DNA from: Hamadaea sp013361475
GTDB lineage: Bacteria > Actinomycetota > Actinomycetes > Mycobacteriales > Micromonosporaceae
Length of the DNA: 64,000 nt
Assembly: GCF_040654195.1 (NCBI RefSeq)
Contig: NZ_JBFAHM010000011.1
Span: 313,766-377,765, forward strand
Direction: 5' to 3'
A program made the position numbers and the translations under genes. Of this stretch, positions 32,667 through 39,877 are shown piece after piece. The first letter of the stretch is position 1. Each line of letters starts with the position of its first letter. Under the pieces are notes generated by a model, which had not been told where the DNA came from, searched no databases, and was given only the letters and a program-made list of their open reading frames with translations.

Positions 32667-34487
32667 ATGTCAGTGATCAACCCGCCGGCCACCGGCTGGC
32701 GCGGCAAGGTCCGCTACCGGGCCCGAGTACTGCTCGCCGAGCCCACCACCCTCATCGGCCTGCTGCTCATCGCAGGCTTCGGATACCTCGTCGTGGCGCC
32801 GCTCGTCGCGATCGTCTCCGACGCCGTACGCGTCCAGTACGGCGACGACTTCCGCGCGGGCGCACCCGTCGGCGCCGGCACCAGCTACTACCTGTGGCGG
32901 GTGTTCCGCTCGCCGGTCAGCGGCGACCTGTTCTGGGAGCCGTTCTGGCACACCCTGGTCGTCGGCGTGGGCGTCGTCGTCTTCGCGGTCGCCCTCGGCG
33001 GCGCGATGGCGTGGCTGGTCACCCGGACCAACGTCCCCGGCCGCAAGTTCCTCGCCGGCGCGCTCGTGGTGCCCTACATGCTGCCGTCGTGGACGTTCGC
33101 GCTGGCCTGGCTCACCCTGTTCAAGAACGGCCGATCCGGCGGCACACCCGGCTACCTCGAGAGCTGGGGCGTACGCACACCCGACTGGCTGGCGTACGGC
33201 GCCCTGCCGATGATCGTGACCCTCGGCCTGCACTACTACCCGTTCGTCCTGCTGCTGTTCGGCAACGCCCTGCGGCGGCTCGACTCCCAGCTGGAGGAAT
33301 CGGCCCGCGTCCTCGGCGCCCGCCGGGGCCAGGCGATGCGCCGCATCGTGCTGCCCCTGCTGCTGCCATCGCTGTCGAGCGCCACCCTGCTGATCTTCGG
33401 CCGGGTGCTGGGCACCTTCGGCACCCCGTACATCCTGGGGCTGCCCACCGACTACTCGCTGCTGTCCACCACCCTCTACCGCAGCATCCACACCCGCTCG
33501 TCCGGAGTGGCCGCCGTCATCGCGGCCGTCATCGTCCTGCTCGGCGTCCTGGTCGTGCTCGTCGACATGCGGCTGGTCCGGGAACAACGCCGCTTCGTCA
33601 CCATCGGCGGCAAGGGCAGCATGGACCGGGCCACCGACCTGCGCCGCTGGCGCTGGCCGGCGTACGCGGCCGGGTTGGCCGTCTTCACCGCCAGTGTGGT
33701 GGCGCCCCTGCTGATCCTGCTGCTGTCCACCGTCACCTACGCACCCGGAGTGTTCTCCGCCGACAACTTCACGCTGAAGTTCTGGGTCGCCGACAAGATC
33801 CCCGACGCCGTCGGCTTCCCGCACGGGCTGCTCGTCGGGGGTGAACTGTACGAAGCGCTGTGGAACAGCGTCCGCATCGTCGGCCTGTCCGCCGTGCTCT
33901 GCGGCCTGCTCGGCCTGCTCGTCGGCTACGTCGTCGTCCGCAGCGGCAGCCCCCGGATCGCCGGCACACTGCGCCAGGTGTCGTTCCTGCCCTACCTGGT
34001 TCCCGGCATCGCGTTCGCCGCGGCGTACCTGACCCTGTTCGCCGTGCCCCGCGGACCGATCCCGGCCCTCTACGGCACCGTGACCCTGCTGGTCCTGGTC
34101 ATGGTCGTGACGCACCTGCCGTACTCCTCACGGTCCGGCATCGCCGCCATGATGCAGCTCGGCAAGGAGCCGGAGGAGGCCGCGCAGGTCGTCGGAGCCG
34201 GCTGGCTGCGGCGCATGTGGCGCATCGTCATCCCGATCCAGAAGGGCGCGCTGACCACCGGTGTGGTCCTGCCGTTCATCTCCGGCATCAAGGAGCTCTC
34301 CATCGTCATCATGCTGGCCACCGCCGGGATGCCGCTGCTGACCACGCTGTCGATCCATCTGGTCGACTACGGCTACACCCAGCAGGCCAACGCGGCGGTC
34401 CTCGTCATCGCCGCCGTCTCCTTCGCGGTGACCTACCTGGCACAGCGACTCACCAAGAGCAACCTCTCCAGCGGGCTCGGAGGATAG
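32667..34487 (+). CDS. ABC importer permease with two fused membrane domains
   Basis: The 606-residue, FbpB-like permease has about 12 helices and two binding-protein-dependent transport domains. Each carries an EAA loop: LEESARVLGARRGQAMRRIVLPLLLP (about 210-235) and EEAAQVVGAGWLRRMWRIVIPI (about 507-528). This fused layout is typical of Afu/Fbp-type importers and needs only one permease gene. The ATG follows GGGGAGGA. The ATPase gene starts two bases after its stop. Confidence 0.88.
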   Translation: MSVINPPATGWRGKVRYRARVLLAEPTTLIGLLLIAGFGYLVVAPLVAIVSDAVRVQYGDDFRAGAPVGAGTSYYLWRVFRSPVSGDLFWEPFWHTLVVGVGVVVFAVALGGAMAWLVTRTNVPGRKFLAGALVVPYMLPSWTFALAWLTLFKNGRSGGTPGYLESWGVRTPDWLAYGALPMIVTLGLHYYPFVLLLFGNALRRLDSQLEESARVLGARRGQAMRRIVLPLLLPSLSSATLLIFGRVLGTFGTPYILGLPTDYSLLSTTLYRSIHTRSSGVAAVIAAVIVLLGVLVVLVDMRLVREQRRFVTIGGKGSMDRATDLRRWRWPAYAAGLAVFTASVVAPLLILLLSTVTYAPGVFSADNFTLKFWVADKIPDAVGFPHGLLVGGELYEALWNSVRIVGLSAVLCGLLGLLVGYVVVRSGSPRIAGTLRQVSFLPYLVPGIAFAAAYLTLFAVPRGPIPALYGTVTLLVLVMVVTHLPYSSRSGIAAMMQLGKEPEEAAQVVGAGWLRRMWRIVIPIQKGALTTGVVLPFISGIKELSIVIMLATAGMPLLTTLSIHLVDYGYTQQANAAVLVIAAVSFAVTYLAQRLTKSNLSSGLGG

Positions 34488-34489
34488 AC

Positions 34490-35650
34490 ATGCCCCGGAT
34501 CGAACTACAGCGCGTCAGCAAGAGCTACCTGTCCGGCCAGTACGCCGTCCGCGACCTGGACATGGTCATCCCCGACGGGGCCTTCATGTGCCTGCTCGGA
34601 CCGTCCGGCTGCGGCAAGACGACCACGCTGCGCATGATCGCGGGCCTGGAACAGCCCACCGCCGGCGACATCAGGGTCGGGGCGAAACTGCTCGACAGCG
34701 TCGAGCAAGGCGTCTACGTGCCCCCGGAACGGCGCGGCATGGGACTGGTCTTCCAGAGCTACGCGCTCTGGCCCCACATGACGGTGACCGGCAACATCGA
34801 GTTCGGGCTGCGGATGCGCAAGACGCCGGCCGCCGAACGAGACCAGCGCGTACGCTCGGCGATGGAGATGCTCCGCATCGCCGACTACGCCACCCGCTAC
34901 CCCTCCCAGCTGTCCGGCGGCCAGCAGCAGCGGGTCGCACTCGCCCGGATGCTCGCCGTCGACCCGGAAGTGCTCCTGCTCGACGAGCCGCTGTCCAATC
35001 TGGACGCACGCCTGCGGCTGGAGATGCGCGCGGAGCTCAAACGCATCCATCAGCGATCTGGGTCCACCGTCGTCCTCGTCACCCACGACCAGCTCGAAGC
35101 CATGACCATGGCGACCCACGTCGCCGTCATGAACGAAGGCGTCGTGGAGCAACTCGGCGCGCCGATGGAGATCTACGAACGCCCGGCGAGCGTCTTCGTC
35201 GCCGCCTTCGTCGGCAGCCCGCCGATGAACCTGATCCCGCTCGGCGACCACACCGGCGACGGCATCGAGACACACCTGGCCGGGTTCGTCGCCGACATCG
35301 CCGGCAAACCCCCGGTCGGCGCGACGCTCGGCGTACGCCCCGAGGCGCTGCACCTGGCCGCGGCCGCCGACGACGTCCCCGACGGCGCCTGGCGGGCTCC
35401 CGCCGAAGTCGAGACGGTGCTGCCCACCGGATCGAGCTGGACCGTCCAGCTGCGCTGCCGGGGAACGGAGCTGTTCGCCCAGACGTTCCGTGCTGTCGAC
35501 GCCCGGCCGGGGGCCACGATGGTGGCCTGGGCGGCCGCCGCCGATCTGCACCTCTACGGGCGGGACGGCCGCCGGATGCCCGGCTGGGATCTGGCCACCG
35601 GCCGCACTGAACCGGGCGAGGCCGTCGTCACCACCGGAGGAGCCCGATGA
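34490..35650 (+). CDS. ABC importer ATPase
   Basis: The 386-residue ATPase has Walker A GPSGCGKT (37-44), signature LSGGQQQR, Walker B VLLLDEPLSNLD and switch His in VLVTHD. A C-terminal TOBE-type domain (about 245-360) follows, as in iron and sugar importers. GGAGG lies six bases before the ATG. The stop overlaps the next gene by ATGA, placing a phosphatase in direct translational coupling with the transporter. Confidence 0.9.
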   Translation: MPRIELQRVSKSYLSGQYAVRDLDMVIPDGAFMCLLGPSGCGKTTTLRMIAGLEQPTAGDIRVGAKLLDSVEQGVYVPPERRGMGLVFQSYALWPHMTVTGNIEFGLRMRKTPAAERDQRVRSAMEMLRIADYATRYPSQLSGGQQQRVALARMLAVDPEVLLLDEPLSNLDARLRLEMRAELKRIHQRSGSTVVLVTHDQLEAMTMATHVAVMNEGVVEQLGAPMEIYERPASVFVAAFVGSPPMNLIPLGDHTGDGIETHLAGFVADIAGKPPVGATLGVRPEALHLAAAADDVPDGAWRAPAEVETVLPTGSSWTVQLRCRGTELFAQTFRAVDARPGATMVAWAAAADLHLYGRDGRRMPGWDLATGRTEPGEAVVTTGGAR

Positions 35651-36417
35651 GCCTCACCCTGCCCCGCGCCCTGCTGCTGGACTTCGGTGGCGTGGTCGTG
35701 CAGACCACCCGCCGCGACAGCTGGGCCGACGAGCTGGCGGCCGACGTCTGCGAGCTGCTCCGTGCCTGCCACTGCGACGCCCTCGACCTTCCCGCGGTAC
35801 GCCGCGACATCCTGGCCGGGGCCGCCGCCGACTCGGCGTGGAAGGACGCCATGTCGCGGATCCCCGACCCGGCCGAACTCACCCCGGTGATGTTCTGGCG
35901 CGACTTCGTCGCCATCGACTGGCCGGAGCAGGCCCGCACCGTCGTCGCGACCCAAGCCTGGCCGCTGTGCCGGCGCATGGGCGAACTGCGTTCCCAGCGC
36001 CAGGCGCGGGCCGGGCTGATCGACCTGCTCAGCTGGTGCGAAGATCAAGGGCTGCCGGTCGGCATCGTCAGCAACGCGCTGTCCGGGATCGTCCACCGCG
36101 ACTGGCTCACCGCAGCCGGCCTGGACAAACAGTTCGCGCTGCAGATCTACAGCGACGAGATCGGCATCCGCAAACCACACCCCGACATGATCGGCGTGGC
36201 CTGCCGGAGCCTCGGCATCACCCCGGATCAGGCCTGGTACGTCGGCGACAACTTCGACCGGGACGTCGTCTGCGGTCGCCGTGCCGGGGTGGGCGCCACC
36301 ATCCTGATGATCGCCCGGGACACCCACGACAAGCCGTTCGAGGTCGCCGCCGAACCCGACGCCGTCGTCGACGACCCCGCCGGGCTGCTCGACCTGCTGA
36401 AGGGAGCCGTCGCGTGA
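35647..36417 (+). CDS. HAD-family hydrolase, importer-linked phosphatase
   Basis: The 256-residue HAD protein has motif I LLLDFGGVVVQ (Asp12; the second acid of the usual DxD is Gly, as in some family members), motif II VSNAL, motif III KPHPDM and motif IV VGDNFDRDV. It probably hydrolyses a small phosphate ester. It overlaps the ATPase gene (ATGA) and the monophosphatase gene (GTGA), so import and dephosphorylation are encoded together. The substrate is unknown; an inositol or sugar phosphate is inferred. Confidence 0.83.
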   Translation: MSLTLPRALLLDFGGVVVQTTRRDSWADELAADVCELLRACHCDALDLPAVRRDILAGAAADSAWKDAMSRIPDPAELTPVMFWRDFVAIDWPEQARTVVATQAWPLCRRMGELRSQRQARAGLIDLLSWCEDQGLPVGIVSNALSGIVHRDWLTAAGLDKQFALQIYSDEIGIRKPHPDMIGVACRSLGITPDQAWYVGDNFDRDVVCGRRAGVGATILMIARDTHDKPFEVAAEPDAVVDDPAGLLDLLKGAVA

Positions 36418-37226
36418 CGGACCTGACCCTCGTCGCCGCCGACGCCGCCACCTGCGTCGCCGACCAGCTCCGCGCCGCGTTCCGGTCCCGGCCGGACATG
36501 GAGTTCAAACGGGACCGGCACGATCCGGTCACCGTCCACGACCGGGCGGCCGAGGCCACGATCCGCGAGCTGATCCTCGCGGCCGTCCCCGACAGCCGCA
36601 TCGTCGGCGAGGAGGGTGGCGCCATCGGCGAAGGATCGGTGCACTGGTACGTCGACCCGATCGACGGCACCGCGAACTTCGTCGCCGGGCTCGCCTTCTT
36701 CTGCACATCGGTCGCCGCTGTCGTCGACGGCGAAGTGGTCGCCGGGGCGATCTACGACCCCGTCCGCGACGATCTGTTCACCGCCGGCCCCGACGGCGCG
36801 TACCACAACGGAAGCCCGATGCGCAGCGCCGGTGCGACGGCCGAGACCGAAGCGCTGCTGATCACCAGCTATCCCAGCCCTCGGGAGCTGCGCGCCGAAG
36901 GCGAACCGGCGCTGGGCCGGCTGGGCCGGCTGCTCACCGAGTACCGCACCCTGCGCCGGCCGGGCAGCGCCGCCCTGTCCCTGGCGCACGTCGCCGCGGG
37001 CTGGGCCGACGTCGCCCTCGGCCTGAGCGTCAACGCCTGGGACCTCGCCGCCGGGGCCCTGCTCGTGCGGCAAGCCGGCGGCCGGTTCCTCGGCCTGCGC
37101 CCCGCCGGTACGCCGGCCACCGCGAACTGGCTCGGCCCCGGCTATCTCGCCACCGTCGGCACGCTCGCCGTCGACGGCAGCGTCGTGCTCGACACCTTCG
37201 CCGCCAGCCACGAGGTGACGCCGTGA
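36414..37226 (+). CDS. second inositol monophosphatase family protein
   Basis: The 270-residue protein has GEEGG (about 65-69), WYVDPIDGTANFVAG (about 79-93) and AWDLAAGALLVRQAGG, giving the complete two-metal phosphatase site. It is only distantly similar to the monophosphatase at 20052-20873, so this is not a recent duplication. GTGA overlaps tie it to the HAD genes on both sides. In this operon it most likely strips the last phosphate from imported inositol phosphates. Confidence 0.87.
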   Translation: MTDLTLVAADAATCVADQLRAAFRSRPDMEFKRDRHDPVTVHDRAAEATIRELILAAVPDSRIVGEEGGAIGEGSVHWYVDPIDGTANFVAGLAFFCTSVAAVVDGEVVAGAIYDPVRDDLFTAGPDGAYHNGSPMRSAGATAETEALLITSYPSPRELRAEGEPALGRLGRLLTEYRTLRRPGSAALSLAHVAAGWADVALGLSVNAWDLAAGALLVRQAGGRFLGLRPAGTPATANWLGPGYLATVGTLAVDGSVVLDTFAASHEVTP

Positions 37227-38041
37227 CCTACCGCTGGCTGGTGACCGACCTCGACGGCACGCTGGTCGACCGGCGGCTGCGAATGGTGCCGCGTAGCCGC
37301 GAGGCGCTGGGCCGGTTCCGGGCAGGTGGGGGAGAGGTCGTCATCGCCACCGGCCGCAGCCGGGAGTCAGCCGCGCCGTACTACGCCGAACTGAACCTCA
37401 CCGGTCCGGCGATCCTCCTCAACGGCGCACTCATCTGCGACCTGTCGACCGGTGAGATCCTCCTCGACCGTCGCCTGCCCGCGCCCGTCTGGGCGGCGGC
37501 GACCGAGCTGCTCGACGCCCTCGACGGCGACGCCGCCGGTGTCGCCTTCCGCGGCGGCCAGGCCTTCCGGGTCGTGACGTCGCCGCTGATCGACGCGTAC
37601 GCCGCCCGCGACCGGGTCACGGTCGAAGCCGTCGGTGACTGGTCGGATCTGCCGCCCACCGAGGTCAGCAAGGCGATGATCGTCTGTGCTTCGACGGCCG
37701 TCGCCGAGCGCGTCACCGAGAAGGCCAGCGCGCTCGACGTCACCGTCGTCGTCTCCGAACCCACCTACGTGGAGCTGCTGCCGTCCGGTGTGGACAAAGG
37801 CACCGCGCTGACCTGGCTGACCGGTCATCGGGGCGTACCGCTGGAGCAGGTGGCGGCGGTCGGCGACAACCCCAACGACATCCCGATGCTGCGCGTCGCC
37901 GGGCTCGGCGCAGCGGTCGGCGACGGCCATCCGGCGGTACGCGCCGCCGCCGACGTCGTGGTCGGGGGCTGCGACGACGGGGCAGTCGCCGACGTCATCG
38001 CCCAGATCCTCGACGGGGCCGAGCACGGCGTGCTCAGCTGA
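37223..38041 (+). CDS. Cof-type HAD phosphatase
   Basis: The 272-residue HAD-IIB protein has motif I VTDLDGTLVDRR (nucleophile Asp9), a large cap domain with FRGGQAFRVVTSPL, Lys in EVSKAMIV, and motif IV GDNPNDIPMLRVAGLGAAVGDG. Cof-type enzymes dephosphorylate sugar phosphates and similar metabolites. It is the last gene of the importer operon, starting at a GTG that overlaps the monophosphatase stop. Its exact substrate is unknown. Confidence 0.87.
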   Translation: MTYRWLVTDLDGTLVDRRLRMVPRSREALGRFRAGGGEVVIATGRSRESAAPYYAELNLTGPAILLNGALICDLSTGEILLDRRLPAPVWAAATELLDALDGDAAGVAFRGGQAFRVVTSPLIDAYAARDRVTVEAVGDWSDLPPTEVSKAMIVCASTAVAERVTEKASALDVTVVVSEPTYVELLPSGVDKGTALTWLTGHRGVPLEQVAAVGDNPNDIPMLRVAGLGAAVGDGHPAVRAAADVVVGGCDDGAVADVIAQILDGAEHGVLS

Positions 38042-38050
38042 TCGCGGTCA

Positions 38051-38077
38051 CGGCCCGGCCTACCCACGGCCGGGCCG
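38051..38077. terminator. bidirectional terminator of the importer operon
   Basis: CGGCCCGGCC pairs perfectly with GGCCGGGCCG around a seven-base loop, between two convergent genes whose stops are 42 bases apart. Confidence 0.8.
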
Positions 38078-38083
38078 ACGCCG

Positions 38084-38713
38084 TCAGAGACCCAGCGCCG
38101 CCAGGTACGCCTCGGCGATGATCGCGTGCCCGGGCAGGTTCGGGTGGATCCGGTCGTGCGCCCAGTCGGCCGACTCCGTCACCGTCAACGCTCGGTCGAA
38201 GGCTTGCTGGGTGCGTACGTGGATGGCGGAGAACTCCTCGGCGAGGGCTTCGACCACCTTGGCGTACCGGCCGGTTTCGACCCGCTGACCGTCGGTGGGA
38301 TCGGCTTCGATGATGTACGGGTCGGCCAGGATCAGCCGGCATCCGGTGGTGTCGACCGCACCGCGCAGCAGCTGGCGCAGAGTCCGCTCGTACTCGTCCA
38401 GCGGGACGGCCTCGTCGGCGCGGCCGGTGAAAAACCGCCACACGTCGTTGATGCCGATCATCACCGACAGCCAGTCCGGTCCTTCGGCGAGGACGTCGTC
38501 GTCCCAGCGCCCGGCGAGGTCGCGCACGGTGTTGCCGCCGATGCCGCGGTTGGTCCAGCGCAGGTGCAGTTCCGGCCGCCGGGCGGTGACGAACGCCCGG
38601 ACCAGGCTCATGTAGCCGTCGCCGTACGGCGCCATGTGGTCGCGGCGGCCGCAGTCGGTGATGCTGTCGCCGATGAACAGGATGTGCTGACCGGGGTGGA
38701 AGAGCTGCGTCAT
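38084..38713 (-). CDS. SGNH/GDSL-family hydrolase, cytoplasmic
   Basis: The 209-residue esterase-like protein has block I FIGDSITDCGR (Ser17), block II GIGG, block III MIGINDVWR and block V WAHDRIHPNLPGH (catalytic Asp/His). No signal peptide is present, unlike the neighbouring SGNH protein. It resembles rhamnogalacturonan-acetylesterase-like hydrolases. It probably removes acyl groups from a carbohydrate, but its substrate is not visible from sequence. Confidence 0.85.
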   Translation of the reverse strand: MTQLFHPGQHILFIGDSITDCGRRDHMAPYGDGYMSLVRAFVTARRPELHLRWTNRGIGGNTVRDLAGRWDDDVLAEGPDWLSVMIGINDVWRFFTGRADEAVPLDEYERTLRQLLRGAVDTTGCRLILADPYIIEADPTDGQRVETGRYAKVVEALAEEFSAIHVRTQQAFDRALTVTESADWAHDRIHPNLPGHAIIAEAYLAALGL

Positions 38714-38816
38714 GATCCACAGCTTCGCATGTCCGGTCAGCTGATGGCGACCGGTGTCAGGCCGGCCGTCGACGAGGATCTGTCGCCGACGGCCTGGCGG
38801 AGTGCTGACGTCCGGC

Positions 38817-39623
38817 TCAGCTTGCCGCGGCGCTCCGGAACACCGGGTAGTAGCCGCCGGACTGCCCGGAGGCGAACGGGTGGTAGGAGACGCTGAGTTC
38901 GGCGAAGTTCAGCGCGTGCAGCCACTTGTCACCGCTGCAGAGCTGGTGCCCGACGAAGATGGAGCGGACGTCGGCGAAGACGAAGCCGTTGCTCTGCGCG
39001 GCGGTACGCGTGATGTTGTCGATGAGGTTGATGCCCTCGTCGATCTTCGCGTGCGAGGTGGCGCTCAACCCGACGCAGAACGTGTTGAGCTGGTAGAACA
39101 CCGGGTAGGACAGCACGACGACCTTGGCGTTGGGCGCCTTGGCCCGGATCTTGCCGTAGAGCGTGTTCAGCAGGCCGGCGAGGGTCGCGTTGGCCTTGTC
39201 CTCCGCCGCCTGCACGGCGGCCACGCATTCGGTCGTCCCGTAGAGGGCGCACGTCCGCATGATGGTGGAAAAGCCCATGTCGTTGCCGCCGATGGTGATG
39301 CTGACGAGCGTGGTGGTGCTGCTCAGGGCGGACAGCTGGCTGCTGGCGACGCTCGTCGTGGTGGCGCCGGAGCAGGCGACCGACACATAGGACGCCGGGG
39401 CGTTCGCGGCCGCCCACAACGCGGGGTACGCGTTCGTGCTGCGTTGGCATGAGCCGCTTTCGGCGGTGTAGCTGCCGGCGCCGACGCCGGAGGAGTAGGA
39501 GTCGCCGAGGGCGACGTAGCGGACGGTGGACGCGGCGTTCGCGGGGGTGGCCACGAGGCCGACCAGCACAGTCAGGGTGGCTGCGAGGCTGGCCGACAGC
39601 GTGAGCAGACGCGATCGAGTCAA
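38817..39623 (-). CDS. secreted SGNH-family lipase/esterase
   Basis: A TTG start with a GGAGG site five bases upstream gives a clean signal peptide (TRSRLLTLSASLAATLTVLV...PANA). The mature enzyme has ALGDSYSSGVGAG (block I Ser), NAYPALWA, VACSGATT, ITIGGNDMGF and a C-terminal SYHPFASGQ (catalytic His). It matches Streptomyces lipase/SGNH esterases of about 268 residues with paired cysteines. A longer ATG start at 39668 is possible but places extra residues before the signal peptide. Confidence 0.85.
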   Translation of the reverse strand: MTRSRLLTLSASLAATLTVLVGLVATPANAASTVRYVALGDSYSSGVGAGSYTAESGSCQRSTNAYPALWAAANAPASYVSVACSGATTTSVASSQLSALSSTTTLVSITIGGNDMGFSTIMRTCALYGTTECVAAVQAAEDKANATLAGLLNTLYGKIRAKAPNAKVVVLSYPVFYQLNTFCVGLSATSHAKIDEGINLIDNITRTAAQSNGFVFADVRSIFVGHQLCSGDKWLHALNFAELSVSYHPFASGQSGGYYPVFRSAAAS

Positions 39624-39644
39624 GGGGGCCTCCGGGTCGGGGGT

Positions 39645-39664
39645 GAACTCGGTGGAACTCGGTC
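39645..39664. repeat. tandem GAACTCGGT direct repeat
   Basis: GAACTCGGTG is followed directly by GAACTCGGTC in the 254-base gap between the lipase and the SARP regulator. SARP proteins bind direct repeats, but the 10-base period here is unlike the usual 11 or 22, so a role is speculative. Confidence 0.3.
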
Positions 39665-39877
39665 GCATATAGATATCAATAAACGCCGCCGTTGTGAAGA
39701 TCGCAAAGCGCAAGAAGTGAAAGAATTTTCGAGACCGTCCATTGAGGTCAGACGCTCGCGTCCGCCCGAATACATCGAAGCGGACGACTGCGCGTCGGCG
39801 TGCCGCCGCGCGCCGGATTTGCTTGAATCGATCTGGCGCCGTCGACGGGGACGCGCCGCGGGGGAGGGGAGTCGCCG

